This document shows, in pieces, positions 1 through 7,574 of a DNA stretch of 36,929 bases (within the stretch, counting starts at the first letter, position 1; each line of letters starts with the position of its first letter). Source of the stretch: Magnetospirillum sp. (GTDB lineage Bacteria > Pseudomonadota > Alphaproteobacteria > Rhodospirillales > Magnetospirillaceae); the NCBI GenBank assembly GCA_016212565.1, contig JACRFY010000012.1:1-36929 (forward strand), written 5' to 3'. Both the position numbers and the translations under genes were made by a program. Below the pieces are notes generated by a model that did no database searches, was not told the origin of the DNA, and was given only the letters and a program-made list of their open reading frames with translations.

Positions 1-6
1 AATAAT

Positions 7-107
7 CGTCATGCCCGGACTTGATCCGGGCATCCACGTCTTTCCGCATGACTATCGTTGTCGAAAGCGGCACCACGTGGATGGCCGGGTCAAGCCCGGC
101 CATGACG
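7..107. repeat. Palindromic intergenic repeat, gtcatgcccgg type
   Basis: Two 32-base arms, at 7-38 and 76-107, are near-complementary; each arm also folds on itself around ccgg. The left arm begins cgtcatgcccgg and the right arm ends cccggccatgacg. The 37 bases between them show no coding potential. This is the alphaproteobacterial style of dispersed palindrome. Its sequence class differs from the gtcatccccgcg class found elsewhere in the window. No gene lies in 1-185. Confidence 0.75.
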
Positions 108-147
108 GCAATTCCTTGATCTAAATGGACAAAATGTGTGAGTGCCG

Positions 148-185
148 TAGCGCCTTCGCGGGGATGACGACCTTGTTTGCGGGAC
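148..185. repeat. Partial palindromic repeat next to the Nudix stop codon
   Basis: The stretch cgccttcgcggggatgacgac followed by cttgtttgcgg matches one arm and the flank of the repeat at 16074-16103. Only a single arm is present, so it looks like a remnant. It ends right beside the stop codon (186-188) of the Nudix gene. Confidence 0.6.
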
Positions 186-1040
186 TCACCACCCCTGGCG
201 CAGGCCGCGGACGATGTCGACGTAGTCGGGTTCGCTGTCCGGGGCGAGGACGCCGCGGCGGATCAGGAAATCGAGGATCACCAGGTTGACGTTGAACTTG
301 AAGGCGTCGCCGTCCCGCGCCCGCGCCGCCACCTCGGCAATCGGCATCAGGGCGAAACTCTCGATCTCGCCGTCGGTGTTGCGGGGGACGAAATCCGCCG
401 GCAGGGCGAGGTCGAAGACGAACATGGTGTCCGGCTTGAGCCCCCACTCGTCCTCCAGGCAATAGGCGATGGCGCCGGCCGGACGGGCGGTCCGGGCCAA
501 GGCCTCGGGCACCGCCGCCTCCTCGGCGGCCTCCTTGACCAGATTGTCCATCAGGGCGAGATGGGCCGGCTGGCCGCCGGCGATCAGGTTGTCGAGCTTG
601 CCCGGGGCCACCTCGCGGTCGTCGGCGCGGCGGGCGATCCACAGCTTGAGGCCGCCTTCGTCCTCGACCACGCCGTTGACGTGCACCCCGTAGGCGCGGA
701 CGCCGAACACGCTGGCCAGGCCGCGGTCGATGGTCAGCAGGGCCGCCTCACCCCAGCGCGGGGCTACGCGATAGCGTTCGCCGCGCAGGCGCGGCCAGCC
801 TTCTTCCATGGTCAGGGTGCGGCACACCCCGTCCACCGCCGCCGAGCGGGCTTCGACGGTATCCAGCCGCGGGGCGAGGCGGACGGCGTCGTCGTCGACG
901 CGGAACACGGCGGGAAAGCCGGACAGCAGGCCGGCGATGTCGGCGCGGACCCAGCCGACGTGGCGGCGCTCGACGATGAAGGGGCGGAAGCGGGTGATGT
1001 CGTGGGCGTTGCAGGCGCGGATGTGATCGAGCCAGGCCAT
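186..1040 (-). CDS. DUF4743 / Nudix hydrolase family protein
   Basis: 284 aa. The N-terminal half (about 1-115) resembles the DUF4743 domain that precedes a Nudix domain in a family annotated as thiamine-pyrophosphokinase-related Nudix hydrolases. The C-terminal half (about 115-260) carries a Nudix box at residues 155-177. Against the GX5EX7REUXEEXGU pattern, G1, E16, E19 and E20 are present, E7 is Leu, R15 is Lys and G22 is Ala. The metal-binding glutamates therefore remain but the box is degenerate. Nudix enzymes hydrolyse nucleoside diphosphates linked to another moiety; the substrate cannot be told here. The ATG at 1040 lies 2 bases after the stop of the kinase gene upstream, so it is the last gene of the signalling operon. 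A repeat abuts its stop codon. Confidence 0.85.
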   Translation of the reverse strand: MAWLDHIRACNAHDITRFRPFIVERRHVGWVRADIAGLLSGFPAVFRVDDDAVRLAPRLDTVEARSAAVDGVCRTLTMEEGWPRLRGERYRVAPRWGEAALLTIDRGLASVFGVRAYGVHVNGVVEDEGGLKLWIARRADDREVAPGKLDNLIAGGQPAHLALMDNLVKEAAEEAAVPEALARTARPAGAIAYCLEDEWGLKPDTMFVFDLALPADFVPRNTDGEIESFALMPIAEVAARARDGDAFKFNVNLVILDFLIRRGVLAPDSEPDYVDIVRGLRQGW

Positions 1041-1042
1041 GG

Positions 1043-2086
1043 TCACTCCTTGACCGGCGCCACCAGGGGAACGGTGACGGTGAAGGCGGTGCCGCGACCC
1101 GGCGCGCTGTCGACCGTCACCGAACCGCCCAGCGGGCCGGTGACCAGGTTGTAGACGATGTGCAGCCCCAGCCCCGAGCCGCCGCTGCCGCGCCGGGTGG
1201 TGAAGAAGGGGTCGAAGATGCGGGTGCGGTGCTCTTCGGCGATGCCCTTGCCGTCGTCGGAGAACACCAGCCGCACGGTGGCGGCGTCCGGCAGGTCGAC
1301 GCTCACCCGCAGGTGGCCGCCGACGCCCGGGTCGTAGCCGTGGATCACCGCGTTCATGACGAAATTGGTCAGAACCTGCGACAGGGCGCCGGGATAGCCG
1401 TCGACGGCGATGGTCTCGGGACAGGCGATGGTCACGGTGTGGCCGTCTTGGCGCAGGCGCGGCGACAGGCTGGCGACGGTCTCGCGGATGGTGGTGGCGA
1501 GGTCGAAGGTGCGCCGCTCGCCGCTGGTGCGGTCGACCGCCACCTGTTTGAAGCTGCGGATCAGCGCCGCGGCGCGCTCGCAATTGGACAGCACCAGCGC
1601 CGAGGCCTCGCCGGCGGTGTCGAGGTAGCGCTGGAAGTCGTCGACGCCGATGTCGTCGGCCGCGAACAGCGTGCGCAGGCGGGCGGTGGCGTCGGCGAGG
1701 TGGGAGGCGCAGGACAGGGCGATGCCCACCGGGGTGTTGATCTCATGGGCGACGCCGCCGACCAGGGCGCCCAACGAGGCCAGCTTCTAGGCCTGGACCA
1801 GGGTTTCCTGGGCCTCCTTGAGGCGGTCGAGCGCCTCCTCGGCCTCGGCCTTGCGTCGGGCCAGTTCCTGGTTGACGGTCGCCAGCTGACCCTGCAGGCG
1901 GTCGCTGACCTTCACCAATTGGCGCTGCTCGCGCACGCTGCGGCGATAGGCCTCGATCAGTTGGTCGGCATCGCCGCGCAGGTCGGCGGGCAGGTCGTCG
2001 AGGCGGCGGCGCAGGTTTTCCGCCAGACCGAGGATGCGTTCCTCGGCGTCGAACAGGCTGAAGCCGGCCTCCCGCGTTGCCGCCAC
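1043..2086 (-). pseudogene. Histidine kinase interrupted by an in-frame TAG
   Basis: Read through one stop, this is a 347-codon histidine kinase. Codons 1-99 form a charged coiled coil, codon 100 is TAG (1787-1789), and the same frame continues with KLASLGALVGGVAHEINTPVG. The phospho-accepting His is about codon 114. The N-box includes NFVMNAVIHGY, the G1 box DDGKGI and the G2 box GSGGSGLGLHIV. In such kinases a Glu normally precedes KLASLG, so a single GAG to TAG change explains the stop. The frame is otherwise clean to the TGA at 1043. The GTG start at 2086 lies 3 bases after the siaC stop. A TTG at 1774 could restart the catalytic half, but I see no ribosome-binding site before it. Alternatives are a sequencing error or true inactivation. 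The kinase assignment is firm; its state is uncertain. Confidence 0.8.
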
Positions 2087-2089
2087 CGT

Positions 2090-2494
2090 TCAATCCGCCC
2101 CGGCGCTCTCGACCAGATTGAAGGTCAGGTGGTCGAGGTCTTCGGAGAAATCCTCGCCGAATTCGCGCATGGTCTCGTCGTCGGCGGCCGACACCCAGTT
2201 GACCACCACCGTCACCCCCGCGGCGGCGGCGCGGTCGAGCCTCAGGAACATGTTCATCAGCGCCTTGGCCGACGAGCTGTTGAAGTAGATCATCTCGAAG
2301 TCGAAGCGCACCGTGCGCTCCGTGGCGGTGGCGAGGAACGCCTCCAGCGCCTGGAAGATCGGGCCGTAGACCGCCGACGCGTCCTCGGGATAGGACTCGC
2401 CCTTGAGGGACAGACGGCCGGCGGCGAAGTCGAATTCGACCGCGGGCGAGCGCTCGGTGGCGGGGATCGTGAGATTTTCCATGACCGGGCTCAT
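2090..2494 (-). CDS. SiaC-like regulatory phosphoprotein (DUF1987)
   Basis: 134 aa, the usual size of the SiaC/DUF1987 family. The conserved core DFEMIYFNSSSAKALMN (about residues 65-80) is the family signature; the phospho-acceptor in known SiaC lies in this region, probably one of the Ser residues here (inference). In Pseudomonas aeruginosa, SiaC is phosphorylated by SiaB and dephosphorylated by SiaA, and unphosphorylated SiaC activates the diguanylate cyclase SiaD. No SiaA or SiaD is present in this window; a histidine kinase follows instead. Its start overlaps the siaB stop (TGATG), so the two are translationally coupled. The partner may be the downstream kinase or a cyclase elsewhere. 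Confidence 0.85.
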   Translation of the reverse strand: MSPVMENLTIPATERSPAVEFDFAAGRLSLKGESYPEDASAVYGPIFQALEAFLATATERTVRFDFEMIYFNSSSAKALMNMFLRLDRAAAAGVTVVVNWVSAADDETMREFGEDFSEDLDHLTFNLVESAGAD

Positions 2495-3051
2495 CAGATC
2501 AGCACCTTGAGACAGAAGAACGACTTGCCGTTGTCCAGCGGTTCGAAATCGAAGGCGATGGGTTCGCTGGCGCGCCGGGCGATCTCGATCAGGCCGATGG
2601 TGGCGCCGCGGCTGTCCTCCTCGGGCGGCTCGCGCAGTTGCTCCTTGTAATAGGCCTTGATGGCGTCGCGGTCCATGTCGCGCAGTTTTTCCAGGCGGGC
2701 GCGCAGCTTGGCGACGTCCTCGGCCAGCACGGTGTTGCCGCAGACGATGAAGGTGCGTCCGCCCTCCTGGCCGATGCTGACCATCCCCGAGGACAGCTCC
2801 ACCGCCCGGCCGCCGCCGGTGCCGCCCTGCACCTTCTCGGCCGAATAGCGGATGATGTTCTGCGCCTGCTCGATGAACACCGAGAACACCTTCTTGATGG
2901 TGGTGACGTCGGTGTCCTCGATGGCCATCTTCTGGCGCAGGGCATCGCCGAGGGAATAGAGAATCCCCTCGGACAGATAGCCGGAGAACGAGAAGATGAT
3001 CCCCCGGTCGTCCAAGGCCCGTTTGAACGAGCGGTAGTCTTTAGCGAGCAT
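2494..3051 (-). CDS. SiaB-like protein kinase (DUF6272)
   Basis: 185 aa, without membrane segments. The family is a GHKL-type fold that phosphorylates SiaC on Ser/Thr. An N-box-like helix FIEQAQNIIRYS lies near 60-71, a glycine-containing strand SIGQEGGRTFIVCGN near 92-106, and a late ATIGLIEIARR motif near 152. The ribosome-binding sequence GGGGAG precedes the ATG by 7 bases. It is the immediate partner of the SiaC-like gene, and the pair forms the core of the operon. Upstream lies the solute-binding protein gene, 39 bases away on the same strand. Confidence 0.85.
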   Translation of the reverse strand: MLAKDYRSFKRALDDRGIIFSFSGYLSEGILYSLGDALRQKMAIEDTDVTTIKKVFSVFIEQAQNIIRYSAEKVQGGTGGGRAVELSSGMVSIGQEGGRTFIVCGNTVLAEDVAKLRARLEKLRDMDRDAIKAYYKEQLREPPEEDSRGATIGLIEIARRASEPIAFDFEPLDNGKSFFCLKVLI

Positions 3052-3090
3052 CGTCGATCTCCCCGTGGGAGTGATGGTAGCGCCGCGGCG

Positions 3091-3867
3091 TCAGCGGTTC
3101 AACGCCGTCTCTTCGGCCAGGAAACGGGAGTAGCGCTCGACGATGCGGCCATACTCGCCGCTGGCCCGCAACGCTTTCAGGCCGCGGTCGAAATCGTCGC
3201 GCAGGTGGGGATCGCGAAAGGCCACGGTGTATTCGGTGGGGAGAAAGATCGGGTGCATCCGCACCTGCTGGCGGGTATCGGCCTTGCCCATCACCTCGGG
3301 CGAATTGGCGAACCAGGCGAAGATGTGGCGGTCGGCGATCACCACCTCGGTGCGGTCGAGGAACAGCAGCGTCGGCTGCACCGCCTGCCGGGCTTCCTCG
3401 CGATAGCGCGGATTGCCGGACACCGCCGCCGCATAGGCGGGGCCGAGGTAGCGGCTGGCGTTCTGGAACGCCACCACCGCCTTGCCGGCCAGATCCTCGA
3501 CCCCGGCGATGCGCAGGTTGTTCTTGGCCAGGGTGATGGCGTAATTGCGATAGGCGATGTGCGAGGCGGAGTAATGGGCGGGAACGCCGGAATTGGCGCG
3601 CATGGTCATGGCGGCATCGACCATCCCCGCCTCCAGCTCCTTCGACACCCGGCCGAAGGCCATGAAGCGCGTCTTCATGGTGTGGCCGGCCTGGGCCAGG
3701 GCACCCTTGACGATGTCGTATTCCAGGCCGCGTTCCTCGTCGACGAAGATATAGGGTTCGAGCGACAGGCCGATCGCCATGACGATTTCCGCGGCGGCGG
3801 CCGGTCGGACCTGGGCGAGGGCCAGGGCGAGGGCCAGCGGGATGGTGGCGATCGGTCTCATTCTCAT
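3091..3867 (-). CDS. Periplasmic solute-binding protein, SBP_bac_3-like
   Basis: 258 aa. A signal peptide is clear: basic RMR, a hydrophobic run of Ile/Leu/Ala, and cleavage near ...RPAAAA|EIVMA at about residue 26. The mature protein has the two-lobe pattern of family-3 solute-binding proteins, with EPYIFVDEERGLEYDIV near the front and a late HPIFLPTEYTVAF segment. No permease or ATPase gene is nearby, so it is an orphan binding protein. Lying between a kinase and the SiaBC pair, it may present a ligand to a sensor rather than feed a transporter (inference). The ATG at 3867 overlaps the kinase stop (ATGA) and has GGAGAAGG upstream. The ligand is unknown. Confidence 0.85.
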   Translation of the reverse strand: MRMRPIATIPLALALALAQVRPAAAAEIVMAIGLSLEPYIFVDEERGLEYDIVKGALAQAGHTMKTRFMAFGRVSKELEAGMVDAAMTMRANSGVPAHYSASHIAYRNYAITLAKNNLRIAGVEDLAGKAVVAFQNASRYLGPAYAAAVSGNPRYREEARQAVQPTLLFLDRTEVVIADRHIFAWFANSPEVMGKADTRQQVRMHPIFLPTEYTVAFRDPHLRDDFDRGLKALRASGEYGRIVERYSRFLAEETALNR

Positions 3868-5150
3868 GTCCTTCTCCTGCGGCGGGGGGCGGTGCGAAGA
3901 CGGACGGTGACCACGGTCCCTTCGCCGACGGCGCTGTCGATGTTCAGCGAGCCGCCATGGAGGTCGACGATCTGGCGGACCATGTGCAGTCCGATGCCCG
4001 AACCGGCAACCCCCTCGACGTTCGAGGCGCGGAAGAAGCGCTCGAACACCCGGGCGAGGTCGGCGGCGGGAATGCCGATGCCGTGGTCGCGGATCGACAC
4101 CGCGACGCCGCCGCCGCCGTCGGGGGCCGCGCCGACCTCGACCGGTGCGCCCTCGGGGGAATACTTGACGGCGTTGCCGATCAGGTTGTTGAACACCATG
4201 CCCAGCATGGCGGGATCGCCCCACACCGGCGCCATTTGCGGCGCTTCGAAGACGAAGGATCGGCCCGGGGCGGCGGTGCGGAAGCCGTCGAGGACGGTTC
4301 GCAGCACCGGGGCCAGATTCAGCTCCTGCTCCTGAAGGGCGATGCGCCCGGATTCCAGTTGCTCGTCGGCCAGGCAGGTGTCGATCAGGGCGATCAGGCG
4401 ATTGACGGCGCCGCGGATGGTGCCGAGCCGCGGCATCAAGGTGCTGTCGGTGGCGCTGGCCCGCATCGACAGCATCTGCGCCGCCGAATCGATGATCGCC
4501 AGTGGGGTGCGGAATTCGTGGCTGACCATCGAGAGGAACTGGCGCAACTGCCCCTTGGCCTCGGTTTCGCGATGGAGCGCCAGTTCGGCGGCATCCTTGG
4601 CCCGGGCCAGTTCGGCGGTGCGCTTGGCCACCCGGCGTTCCAGCGAGGCGTTGGCGCTGGCCAGTTCGTCGTTGAGCGCCTCGATGGTCACCAGATCGCG
4701 CCACGCCCGCACCGCGCCGACCAGGGCGGTGAACAGCCGCTGGGCGGTGAGCTCGGTCTTGCTCTTGTAGTCGTTGACGTCGTAGGCCAGCACCACCTCG
4801 CGCTCGGGCGCCTCGCCCGGCTGGCCGGTGCGCAGGATGATGCGGATGCGGCGGTTGCCCATCTCCTCGCGGATCCGCCGCACCAGCTTGAGGCCGGCAT
4901 CGGGGGTCTCCATCACCACGTCGAGCAAGGCCACGGGAATGTCCGGCCGCAGGGCCAGCAACGCCTCGGCCTCGGCCGCCGAATGGGCCGGCAGGGCCTC
5001 GAACCGGCGGCCGTCGAAGGTGAAATCGGCGAGCAGCAGCCGGGTCATGGCATGGACCTGGGCATCGTCGTCGACCACCAGCACCGGCCACGGCGCCTGG
5101 GCGGGAAGTACCGGCCGGGCGGTCCGCAGACGGAGCCGGGCGGGAGTCAC
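3864..5150 (-). CDS. REC-histidine kinase hybrid, cytoplasmic
   Basis: 428 aa without transmembrane segments. The N-terminal receiver spans about 22-145: acidic VVDDD at 25-29, phospho-acceptor D77 in LLDVVMET, then RTGQPGEAPEREV and NDYKSKTELT. This resembles the receiver class often coupled to DUF3369, but DUF3369 is absent. A coiled coil (about 155-200) leads to HisKA with H211 in SHEFRTPL, then HATPase_c with N-box NNLIGNAVKYSPEG, G1 DHGIGI and G2 GSGIGLHMV. I place the start at the GTG at 5150, which overlaps the regulator stop as GTGA; an upstream extension would run into that gene. Likely role: it receives phosphate or a protein partner at the receiver and signals to the OmpR-type regulator beside it (inference). 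Confidence 0.88.
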   Translation of the reverse strand: MTPARLRLRTARPVLPAQAPWPVLVVDDDAQVHAMTRLLLADFTFDGRRFEALPAHSAAEAEALLALRPDIPVALLDVVMETPDAGLKLVRRIREEMGNRRIRIILRTGQPGEAPEREVVLAYDVNDYKSKTELTAQRLFTALVGAVRAWRDLVTIEALNDELASANASLERRVAKRTAELARAKDAAELALHRETEAKGQLRQFLSMVSHEFRTPLAIIDSAAQMLSMRASATDSTLMPRLGTIRGAVNRLIALIDTCLADEQLESGRIALQEQELNLAPVLRTVLDGFRTAAPGRSFVFEAPQMAPVWGDPAMLGMVFNNLIGNAVKYSPEGAPVEVGAAPDGGGGVAVSIRDHGIGIPAADLARVFERFFRASNVEGVAGSGIGLHMVRQIVDLHGGSLNIDSAVGEGTVVTVRLRTAPRRRRRT

Positions 5151-5845
5151 TTCACCGTCACCGGGGCGGTGAAGGCGTAGCCGAGGCCGTGCATCGCTTC
5201 GACCGGCAGCTCCCGTCCGGTGGCCTGTTCGCCCTTGGCCCGCAGGCGGCGGACCATCGAATCGACCGAGCGATCCGAGGGATCCCATTCCCGCTTGCCC
5301 AGGGCGCGGAAGATCTCGGCCCGCGACACCCCCTCGCCCGGGCGAACCACCAGCAGCGACAGGAAGATCCGCTCGTTGCCGGTCAGCTTGACCGCGGCGC
5401 CGTCGGGCGTCGCCAGGGTCCAGGCGGTCTGGTCGTAGGTCCAGGGCCCCAGCGGCGCCACCGGAGTCGCCGCCGTGTGGGCGACCTTGAGCCGCCGCGC
5501 CAGGGTGCGCACCTGGGCCTCCAGCTCGCGCAGCTCGACCGGCTTGACCAGATAGACGTCGGCGCCGACTTCGAGGCCGACCACGCGGTCGACGTTGATG
5601 CCGCGCGCCGTCAGCATGATGATGCCGATCTCGGATTGCTCGCGCAGACGGGCGGCGATGGAGAAGCCGTCCTCGTCGGGCAGGTTCACGTCGAGAATGA
5701 TCAGATCGACCGGCCCGGTGGCCAGCGCGCGGTCAAGCGCGCGCGCATCCTCGCAGCCCACCACCCGATGGCCGCAGGCTCCGAGGTATTCGACCAGATC
5801 GCCCCGGAGGGGCGCCTCGTCTTCGACAACTGCAATGTGCGCCAT
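5147..5845 (-). CDS. OmpR/PhoB-family response regulator
   Basis: 232 aa. The receiver domain (1-118) has acidic residues VVEDE at 6-10, phospho-acceptor D52 in IILDVNLPDEDGF and K101 in LVKPVEL. The winged-helix DNA-binding domain (about 135-229) contains LTGNERIFLSLLVV, DRSVDSMVRRLRAK and HGLGYAF. It is the first gene of the minus-strand operon and shares GTGA with the downstream kinase. I chose the ATG at 5845 because GGGGGGAGCAGG sits just before it and the receiver begins at once. A weak -35-like TTGACG lies at 5903-5908 without a good -10. Its targets are not known. Confidence 0.9.
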   Translation of the reverse strand: MAHIAVVEDEAPLRGDLVEYLGACGHRVVGCEDARALDRALATGPVDLIILDVNLPDEDGFSIAARLREQSEIGIIMLTARGINVDRVVGLEVGADVYLVKPVELRELEAQVRTLARRLKVAHTAATPVAPLGPWTYDQTAWTLATPDGAAVKLTGNERIFLSLLVVRPGEGVSRAEIFRALGKREWDPSDRSVDSMVRRLRAKGEQATGRELPVEAMHGLGYAFTAPVTVK

Positions 5846-5916
5846 TCCTGCTCCCCCCGCGCACGGCACCATTCCCCACAGAAAGCCGAACCTGTGCCGC
5901 GGCGTCAATCGGATCC

Positions 5917-6093
5917 CTAGCAGGCTGCGGAAAAAGCCGGCTCCGCCTGCCCCAACTCGTCACCCCCGCGAAAGCGGGGGGCCACATTGTGTCTCGCAGC
6001 AGAGCGAGATGCTAAATATGGATGCGACTGCGCCATGGATTCCCGCTTTCTCGGGAAAGACGATCCAAAAAGGCATTTTTCCGCATCCTCTAG
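5917..6093. repeat. MITE-like palindromic element flanked by ctag
   Basis: Near-identical inverted ends, left caggctgcggaaaaagcc at 5921-5938 and right ggcatttttccgcatcct at 6072-6089, are flanked by ctag on both sides (5917-5920 and 6090-6093). Inside are two palindromic arms, cgtcacccccgcgaaagcgg and ccatggattcccgctttc. It carries no gene. The right ctag contains the stop codon of the DnaA-like gene. The 4-base duplication is the kind left by some insertion sequences, so this is probably a non-autonomous element. Confidence 0.65.
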
Positions 6094-6455
6094 GCGCGGG
6101 CGATCACCACCTGTTCGACCAACCGGACCAGCAGGCGGTCCATCCGTCCCGCCCAGCTTTCGTCGTTGTCGATCAACTCGCGGCAGCGGCGGAAGGCGCG
6201 CAGCACGGTGGTGTGACTGCGGTCGCCGAAGATGCGCCCCAGCTCGGGCAGCGAGCACGAGGTCAGCAGTCGGGCGTAGTACATCGCCGCCATCCGCGGC
6301 TTCCACACGGCGTGGCTGCGCGTCGCTTCCATCATGTCCTCGACCGTCATGCCGAATTCGTCGGCGACGATGGCGATCACCTCGCCGACGAACGGATCGC
6401 TGGTCGACTGCGACATCACGGCGAACTGATCGATTCTGAAGGCGGTGGCCTGCAT
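6090..6455 (-). CDS. Stand-alone DnaA domain-IV (DNA-binding) protein
   Basis: 121 aa. Residues about 20-105 match the C-terminal DNA-binding domain of the replication initiator DnaA: a helix VADEFGMTVEDMMEATRS, then PRMAAMYYARLLT, and the signature GDRSHTTVLRAFRR, which compares with GRDHTTVLHA in DnaA. The AAA+ ATPase domain and domains I/II are absent, so it cannot be an initiator itself. Stand-alone domain-IV proteins exist in alphaproteobacteria; a role as competitor or regulator at DnaA boxes is inference. The ATG at 6455 has AGGGGG upstream. A DnaA-box-like site lies 31 bases before the start. The stop codon is formed within the edge of a palindromic element. Confidence 0.85.
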   Translation of the reverse strand: MQATAFRIDQFAVMSQSTSDPFVGEVIAIVADEFGMTVEDMMEATRSHAVWKPRMAAMYYARLLTSCSLPELGRIFGDRSHTTVLRAFRRCRELIDNDESWAGRMDRLLVRLVEQVVIARA

Positions 6456-6485
6456 CGGAATACCCCCTGATCTGACCTCTATCCC

Positions 6486-6494
6486 TTATGCACA
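6486..6494. promoter_or_regulatory. DnaA-box-like site upstream of the DnaA domain-IV gene
   Basis: The bases ttatgcaca fit the relaxed DnaA box TTWTNCACA and differ from TTATCCACA at one position. It sits in the spacer just upstream of the gene whose product is a DnaA DNA-binding domain, as if for autoregulation. One nonamer can occur by chance. Confidence 0.4.
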
Positions 6495-6568
6495 GGATGC
6501 CGCCGCGGGCGGGCCGGTTCCAGGCGCGATTTGGAACGGCTTGTGACGGAATGTGGCGGAGGCGGGGC

Positions 6569-7501
6569 CTAATTGAGCTGGCTGCGCATCGAGTCGACCG
6601 CCATCACCAGGGCGATGCGGATGCCGGTCTCCATCGCCGAATGCCCCCCCTCGGCAACGATGGCCAGCCGGGCCCGCGGCCAGGCGTCGGCGAGGCGCAC
6701 CGCCGTCGACGGGGGGCAGACCATGTCGTAGCGGCCCTGGACGATGGTGCACGGCAGGTGGGCGATGGCGCCCATTCCCGCCAGCAGGGCACCTTCGGGC
6801 AGAAAGCCGCCATGGACCATGTAGTGGCATTCCAGCCGGGCCATCGCCAGCGCCGCCTGCTGGTCCATCGGTGCCATCTCGACCCGCGGGATCAGGCGGG
6901 CGCAGGCTTCCTCGTAGGCGCACCACGCCTGTGCCGCCGCCAGATGCACCGCCGGGTTGGGATCGCCGAGGCGGCGGTGATAGGCGGCCAGCAGGTCGGT
7001 CTCGGGGGCGACGCGGGCGGCGAAGCGGGCCCAGGCCTCGGGAAAGAAGCGGCCCATGCCGCCCAGGAACCACGCCACCTCGTCGCGCTCGAACAGGAAG
7101 ATGCCGCGCAGCACGAAGCCGCTCACCCGCGCCGGCCACGCCTGGCCATAGGCCAGGGCCAGGGTGCTACCCCACGAGCCGCCGAACAGCATCCAGCGCT
7201 CGATGCCCAGGTGCCGGCGCAGGCGCTCGATGTCGGCGATCAGATCGGCGGTGGTATTGGCGGCCACCGTCGCCTCGGGGCGCGAGCGGCCGCAGCCGCG
7301 CTGGTCGAACAATACCACCCGCCACAAGGCGGGGTCGAAAAAGCGGCGATAGGCGGGGGCGGTGCCCGCTCCCGGGCCGCCGTGCAGGAACACCACCGGC
7401 ATGCCGGCCGGATTGCCCGACTGCTCCCAATAAAGGCTGTGGCCATTGCCGACGTCGAGCATGCCCGTCGCATACGGGTCGAAAGGGGGAAAGAGGTCCA
7501 T
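6569..7501 (-). CDS. pip: Prolyl aminopeptidase (proline iminopeptidase), S33 family
   Basis: 310 aa, the standard family length. It removes N-terminal proline from peptides in the cytoplasm. It is an alpha/beta hydrolase: oxyanion motif HGGPG at 40-44, DQRGCGRS at 66-73, nucleophile S109 in GGSWGS, Asp259 in GRYDMVCPP and His287 in EGGHSA. All catalytic residues are present. There is no signal peptide. It diverges from queA with 73 bases between the two starts and lies 113 bases upstream of the DnaA-like gene on the same strand. Confidence 0.93.
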   Translation of the reverse strand: MDLFPPFDPYATGMLDVGNGHSLYWEQSGNPAGMPVVFLHGGPGAGTAPAYRRFFDPALWRVVLFDQRGCGRSRPEATVAANTTADLIADIERLRRHLGIERWMLFGGSWGSTLALAYGQAWPARVSGFVLRGIFLFERDEVAWFLGGMGRFFPEAWARFAARVAPETDLLAAYHRRLGDPNPAVHLAAAQAWCAYEEACARLIPRVEMAPMDQQAALAMARLECHYMVHGGFLPEGALLAGMGAIAHLPCTIVQGRYDMVCPPSTAVRLADAWPRARLAIVAEGGHSAMETGIRIALVMAVDSMRSQLN

Positions 7502-7539
7502 GCCGTCATTGTGGCATGCCCGGACGCCGCAGGCGAGGG

Positions 7540-7568
7540 TTGACGGCCCTGGCCGGGTTGCCTACACC
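7540..7568 (+). promoter_or_regulatory. Putative queA promoter
   Basis: A -35 TTGACG (7540-7545), a 17-base spacer and a -10-like TACACC (7563-7568). The queA ATG follows after only 6 bases with no Shine-Dalgarno sequence, so the transcript may be leaderless. Confidence 0.45.
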
Positions 7569-7574
7569 CCGTCC

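Noticed and set aside
1787-1789. Programmed read-through or pyrrolysine at the amber codon
   Set aside because: The expected residue is a common Glu, there is no read-through signal visible, and no pyl genes are seen; mutation or error is simpler.
3868-5091. Apparent N-terminal extension of the solute-binding protein across the kinase gene
   Set aside because: The part before 3867 is out of frame with the kinase and has Arg/Gly/Pro-rich shadow composition; a signal peptide and ribosome-binding site fix the start at 3867.
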